Shown here: in pieces, positions 61,415-64,000 of the stretch
Numbering within the stretch: the first letter of the stretch is position 1
How the letters are laid out: each line of letters starts with the position of its first letter
Assembly (NCBI RefSeq): GCF_000975115.1
Contig: NZ_BBRE01000001.1
Coordinates: 186,001 to 250,000 of the forward strand
Origin: Demequina oxidasica
GTDB lineage: Bacteria > Actinomycetota > Actinomycetes > Actinomycetales > Demequinaceae
Direction of reading: 5' to 3'
DNA: 64,000 nucleotides
Translations under genes and position numbers: made by a program
Notes under the pieces: generated by a model
The model's database searches: none
What the model was told of the DNA's origin: nothing
Seen by the model: only the letters and a program-made list of their open reading frames with translations

Positions 61415-61624
61415 GGGGGGCGAACTCAGGTCAAGGACACCTGAGTCCACACCAAGCATCGACCAAAGCACGCCCTAGAGACGTCCGCGCATCACACGTG
61501 CGTCCGGCAAAATCTTGGCAAAACCTCCCCAAATCTTGCCGATGTCCGGAACATACCTTTTGCGCCAAGGCGTTCTCTCTCACAGCGGGCCGAGTGGCCC
61601 GTCCAGTGAACAAGGAGGCACCAG
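61415..61624. promoter_or_regulatory. Upstream region of the first small lipoprotein gene
   Basis: About 210 bp. It contains an imperfect inverted repeat around 61505-61541 (CGGCAAAATCTTGG and CCAAATCTTGCCG). A weak sigma-factor-like site is CTCCCC, 15 bp, CCGGAA (61525-61551 region), which has the same spacing as the better promoter at 61865-61891. Alternatively GGAAC (61548-61552) and CGTT (61571-61574) fit a general ECF promoter. Confidence 0.35.
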
Positions 61625-61786
61625 ATGAACATCCGTCATGCTGCAGTTCCCGCCCTGATCCTCGTTGGAGGAGCACTGCTCGCCGGTTGCGGCGACACGA
61701 CCAGTGGCGACGGCTCCACGCCCGGCACCACCATGGAGTCAACAATGGCGCCCACGATGGACTCCACTATGGAGTCAGACAGCTAG
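61625..61786 (+). CDS. Small Met-containing lipoprotein
   Basis: 53 residues, below the usual gene-finder size. AAGGAGG lies 8 bp before the ATG. A signal peptide (AVPALILVGGALLAGC) ends at lipidated Cys22; the 32-residue mature part is GDTTSGDGSTPG then TMEST-like units (MEST, MAPT, MDST, MESD) with Met every fourth position. It is a short relative of the 90-residue lipoprotein encoded next, and is followed by its own terminator. Confidence 0.75.
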   Translation: MNIRHAAVPALILVGGALLAGCGDTTSGDGSTPGTTMESTMAPTMDSTMESDS

Positions 61787-61805
61787 ACAGCCCTCAACGT
61801 CTCAC

Positions 61806-61847
61806 AAGGGACGGTCCGCCACTGATGGCGGGCCGTCCCTTTCTTTG
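61806..61847 (+). terminator. Rho-independent terminator after the small lipoprotein
   Basis: AAGGGACGG and CCGCCA pair with TGGCGG and CCGTCCCTTT around a CTGA loop, followed by CTTT. A ~15-bp stem with U-run, ending the lipoprotein transcript. Confidence 0.92.
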
Positions 61848-61864
61848 CGTTCACACCCTCGCAC

Positions 61865-61891
61865 CCATCCCTCTCCACGAGGACTCCGAAT
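61865..61891 (+). promoter_or_regulatory. SigK-type promoter ahead of the Met-rich lipoprotein
   Basis: CCATCC (61865-61870), 15 bp, CCGAAT (61886-61891). This equals the -35 and -10 consensus given for mycobacterial SigK promoters. It lies 50 bp before the lipoprotein ATG, and the sigma gene follows with no other promoter, so the sigma factor may control its own operon. Confidence 0.65.
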
Positions 61892-61940
61892 AGTCACATG
61901 TAGGGGCAACCGGCCCCGTGCCGACAATCACGGAGGAATC

Positions 61941-62213
61941 ATGAAGACCATCACCAAGCTTGCAGTACCCGCCCTCATCGCGATCTCCGGGTTCGCCCTG
62001 GCAGGATGTGGCGACTCCAATGACGACAGCGGCACCACGCCGGAATCCACCATGGAGTCGACGATGGAGTCCACGATGGAGCACTCCATGGAGCCCGACG
62101 CCATGATGAGCGACGACGCTATGACGGACGACGAGAAGATGGAAGACGATTCCATGGAGAAGACCGACGACGATGCGATGATGGAAGACGACAAGATGGA
62201 AGACGAAGGCTAA
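61941..62213 (+). CDS. Met- and Asp-rich lipoprotein
   Basis: 90 residues. Signal peptide with LAGC, lipidated Cys at 23. The mature 67 residues contain 12 Met, nearly all at 4- to 5-residue spacing in an acidic background (MEST repeats, then DAMMSDDAMTDDEKMEDDSM and similar), and no other Cys or aromatic residue. Such Mxx(x)M patterns are known in copper/silver-binding proteins, but acidic spacing and disorder also suit a methionine-oxidation sink; neither is proven. It is first gene of the sigma/anti-sigma operon. Confidence 0.8.
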   Translation: MKTITKLAVPALIAISGFALAGCGDSNDDSGTTPESTMESTMESTMEHSMEPDAMMSDDAMTDDEKMEDDSMEKTDDDAMMEDDKMEDEG

Positions 62214-62264
62214 GCCGACACTGACGCAGGGGGGGCGAGAACCACGGAGACGGAGGACGACGAC

Positions 62265-62912
62265 ATGAGCACAGCGCGACACTTGCACGCGGTGTCCTCT
62301 CCCGTCGACCCCGCGATCAATGACGGCGAGGCAAAGCAACCCGCATCACTGTCGCCAACCCGCATGGATCTCGCCCCACTGCTCACGGCCACCGGTCGTG
62401 GCTCAGCAGTCGCCTATGAACAGCTGTACAACGAGGTGGCCGGCGCCGTCTACGGCGTCGCCTTGCGCGTGGTCCGCGACGCCCAAATGGCCGAGGACAT
62501 CGCCCAGGAGGCGCTGATCGAGGTCTGGCGTCACGCCGCTCGCTACCGGGCCGATGCCGGGTCCGCCCGGTCATGGATCCTCACCATCGCGCAGCGCCGG
62601 GCCGTGGACCGCGTCCGGTCCGAGCAGTCACACACGGACCGCGTCCTCAAGCACGCACCGCGAGACGAGGTCACACCCGCAGAGCAGGACAAGGTGGTCG
62701 ACACCATGTTCGCAGAGTGGCAGGCGGCCCGCGTCCGCGCCGGAATGGAGTTCCTCACGGACCGCCAGCGCGAGGCGCTCGAACTCACATACTTCAAGGG
62801 ATACACACACCGCGAGGTGTCCCAGGCATTAGACATCCCGCTCGGCACCGCCAAGGCGCGCGTGCGCGACGGGCTCATCAAACTACGCGACGCATGGGAG
62901 GCAGGAGCATGA
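62265..62912 (+). CDS. ECF sigma factor, SigK-like
   Basis: 215 residues. Region 2 (AYEQLYNEVAGAVYGVALRV, AEDIAQEALIEVWRHA) and region 4 (LTDRQREALELTYFKGYTHREVSQALDIPLGTAKARV) match SigK-type ECF sigma factors. It contains no Cys, unlike M. tuberculosis SigK where a disulfide has been proposed to sense redox state. It overlaps the anti-sigma start by 4 bp (ATGA) and begins 52 bp after the lipoprotein stop. Confidence 0.88.
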   Translation: MSTARHLHAVSSPVDPAINDGEAKQPASLSPTRMDLAPLLTATGRGSAVAYEQLYNEVAGAVYGVALRVVRDAQMAEDIAQEALIEVWRHAARYRADAGSARSWILTIAQRRAVDRVRSEQSHTDRVLKHAPRDEVTPAEQDKVVDTMFAEWQAARVRAGMEFLTDRQREALELTYFKGYTHREVSQALDIPLGTAKARVRDGLIKLRDAWEAGA

Positions 62913-63757
62913 ACGACAACGTGCACTCGCTGCTAGGCCCGTACCTGGTCAACGCCGTCTCTCCCGCTGAGCGTGACGACTTCGAATCCCACTTGGCCAC
63001 GTGCGAGGACTGCCGCGACGAGGTTGCCTCACTGCGCGACGTGACCACCACACTCGCCGAGGCCGAGGCCGTCTCTCCCCCCGCGTCACTTCGCGCTCGG
63101 GTGATGGCCGAGGCCTCTCGCACCGCGCAATTACCGCCGCTGGCCGACACCACTGATGCCAACGACGTCGCTGCCACAGACAACACCGCCACAGCCATCA
63201 CGGCCGATGCCGCGGCCGCCCAGTCTTCTTCGACGCCCGAGCCCGTCCCGGCATCGGCGTCCGTTACCCACATCTCCGACGCGAAGCGCAGCCGTCCAGC
63301 ACGCCGGCGCAACGCCTTCATCGGGGTTGCCGCGGCGTCCGTGCTGATCCTGGGTGCGGCGGGCATCGGCCTGTCGACGCAAAACTCGCGCGACGAGCAC
63401 GCCCAGGAGCTCGCCGTGGAGAAGGAACTGATGATGGTCACGACGGCGCCCGACGCGTACTCGATGGACCTGGACCTGGGCGCCTCGCACCTGGTCATGA
63501 GCGCCAAGATGGACGGCGTGGTCGCCATGGGCCACGACGCACCCATGCCGGACAAGGGCATGGAGTATCAGCTGTGGCTGATGATGGACGACGGCAAGTC
63601 GATGCCCGGCCCCACGTTCATGCCCGAGGGCGACGGCGAGTTCGTCACCATGATGCACTCCAGCTTTGACGACGTGGAGATGATCTACGTCACGCAGGAA
63701 CCCATGGGCGGATCCGACGCCCCTACGTCCGCACCCCTAACTGAGGTACATCTGTAA
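62909..63757 (+). CDS. Anti-sigma factor, RskA-like
   Basis: 282 residues. The zinc anti-sigma motif His28-x3-Cys32-x2-Cys35 is at the cytoplasmic N-terminus, a Ser/Thr/Ala linker follows, one membrane helix (about 133-154), and an extracytoplasmic RskA-like domain (YQLWLMMDDGK pattern) with 16 Met in the last ~110 residues, many at the surface turns (MDGVVAMGHDAPMPDKGM). Such anti-sigma factors release their sigma after staged proteolysis. Translationally coupled to the sigma gene. Confidence 0.88.
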   Translation: MNDNVHSLLGPYLVNAVSPAERDDFESHLATCEDCRDEVASLRDVTTTLAEAEAVSPPASLRARVMAEASRTAQLPPLADTTDANDVAATDNTATAITADAAAAQSSSTPEPVPASASVTHISDAKRSRPARRRNAFIGVAAASVLILGAAGIGLSTQNSRDEHAQELAVEKELMMVTTAPDAYSMDLDLGASHLVMSAKMDGVVAMGHDAPMPDKGMEYQLWLMMDDGKSMPGPTFMPEGDGEFVTMMHSSFDDVEMIYVTQEPMGGSDAPTSAPLTEVHL

Positions 63758-63853
63758 GCATCGTGCGTGTCCACGCCTCGACGGTGTCGATTGAGGGTGC
63801 GGACGTTCCGCGGATCCATGGCGATGCGGTGCAACAGTGCAGCGGCGCGGCGG
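63758..63853. other. Short intergenic region
   Basis: Convergent gap of 96 bp between the anti-sigma gene and the antiporter end. No hairpin with U-run stands out. Confidence 0.5.
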
Positions 63854-64000
63854 TTAGTCGTGGTCGTTGCGCAGTTCCGCGGAGATCTGGTCGGAGTCCA
63901 GCACCCGCAGGGCATGGCGGAGCGCATCGGTGCTGTGCGCCCCCACGGCACGCGCCTCCATCAGATACTCGCGTTGCTCGGCGATCACCTTGAGGCGTAG
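63854..64000 (-). CDS. C-terminal end of a CPA1-type Na+/H+ antiporter (cut by window edge)
   Basis: The last 48 codons: LRLKVIAEQREYLMEARAVG and then STDALRHALRVLDSDQISAE, ending ELRNDHD and TAA at 63854-63856. This helical end with a DxDQIS(x)ELR pattern is typical of the cytoplasmic tail of actinobacterial NhaP-like Na+/H+ antiporters. The membrane part lies beyond the right edge. Confidence 0.7.
   Translation of the reverse strand, partial: LRLKVIAEQREYLMEARAVGAHSTDALRHALRVLDSDQISAELRNDHD

Noticed and set aside
63685-63951. 88-codon minus-strand frame at the right edge
   Set aside because: It is out of frame with the antiporter C-terminus, which has clear family similarity in the neighbouring frame.

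Overview
The window is a stretch of GC-rich actinobacterial chromosome, most likely Micrococcales (Cellulomonadaceae or Demequinaceae-like; this placement is inferred from gene content and codon use, not from a tree). Supporting marks are the rpsP-khpA / rimM-trmD block, a GlnK-Amt-GlnD nitrogen cluster with a GlnR-type box, FolC-DUF4233-Ndk, DUF2510 proteins, an isoleucyl T-box ahead of ileS, and a SigK/RskA-like sigma and anti-sigma pair. No rRNA, tRNA, insertion sequence, prophage or CRISPR array was seen.

Layout. Position 1-3.1 kb holds the 5' end of gdhA and the ribosome/tRNA maturation genes trmD, rimM, khpA and rpsP, interrupted by a small membrane-protein gene on the other strand. 3.3-6.0 kb is a three-gene operon for flavin-based electron transfer at the membrane (ferric-reductase-like protein, FMN-binding lipoprotein-like protein, ApbE). 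6.0-19.0 kb runs on the minus strand: amidohydrolase, ffh, glnD, glnK, amt, a DUF2510 protein, ftsY, a small membrane protein, smc. 19-26 kb has ndk, apt and two separate folC paralogues. 26-28 kb has two DUF2510 proteins. 28-32.5 kb is cysM and ileS with its T-box leader. 32.9-41 kb is a mixed set: MFS transporter, VOC protein, lipoprotein sugar dehydrogenase, SDR, DUF952, ICMT-like methyltransferase, PlsC-like acyltransferase and patatin. 41-58 kb is a single gene of about 17 kb for a giant secreted wall-anchored protein with about 31 DUF11/DUF7507-type repeats. 58-64 kb has a DUF6318 lipoprotein, a DipZ-like thiol-redox protein, a DUF1304 protein, two small Met-rich lipoproteins, sigma and anti-sigma genes, and the 3' end of a cation/proton antiporter.

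The two most unusual things are these. (1) A dispersed intergenic element occurs seven times. It is built of two similar boxes exactly 41 bp apart, and six of the seven copies form three inverted pairs matched by subtype: at 2.1 kb, around smc, and around the DUF1304 gene. (2) A SigK/RskA-like module at 61.6-63.8 kb has Met-rich small lipoproteins as its apparent targets, a Met-rich anti-sigma outer domain, a cysteine-free sigma factor, and a promoter matching the mycobacterial SigK consensus.
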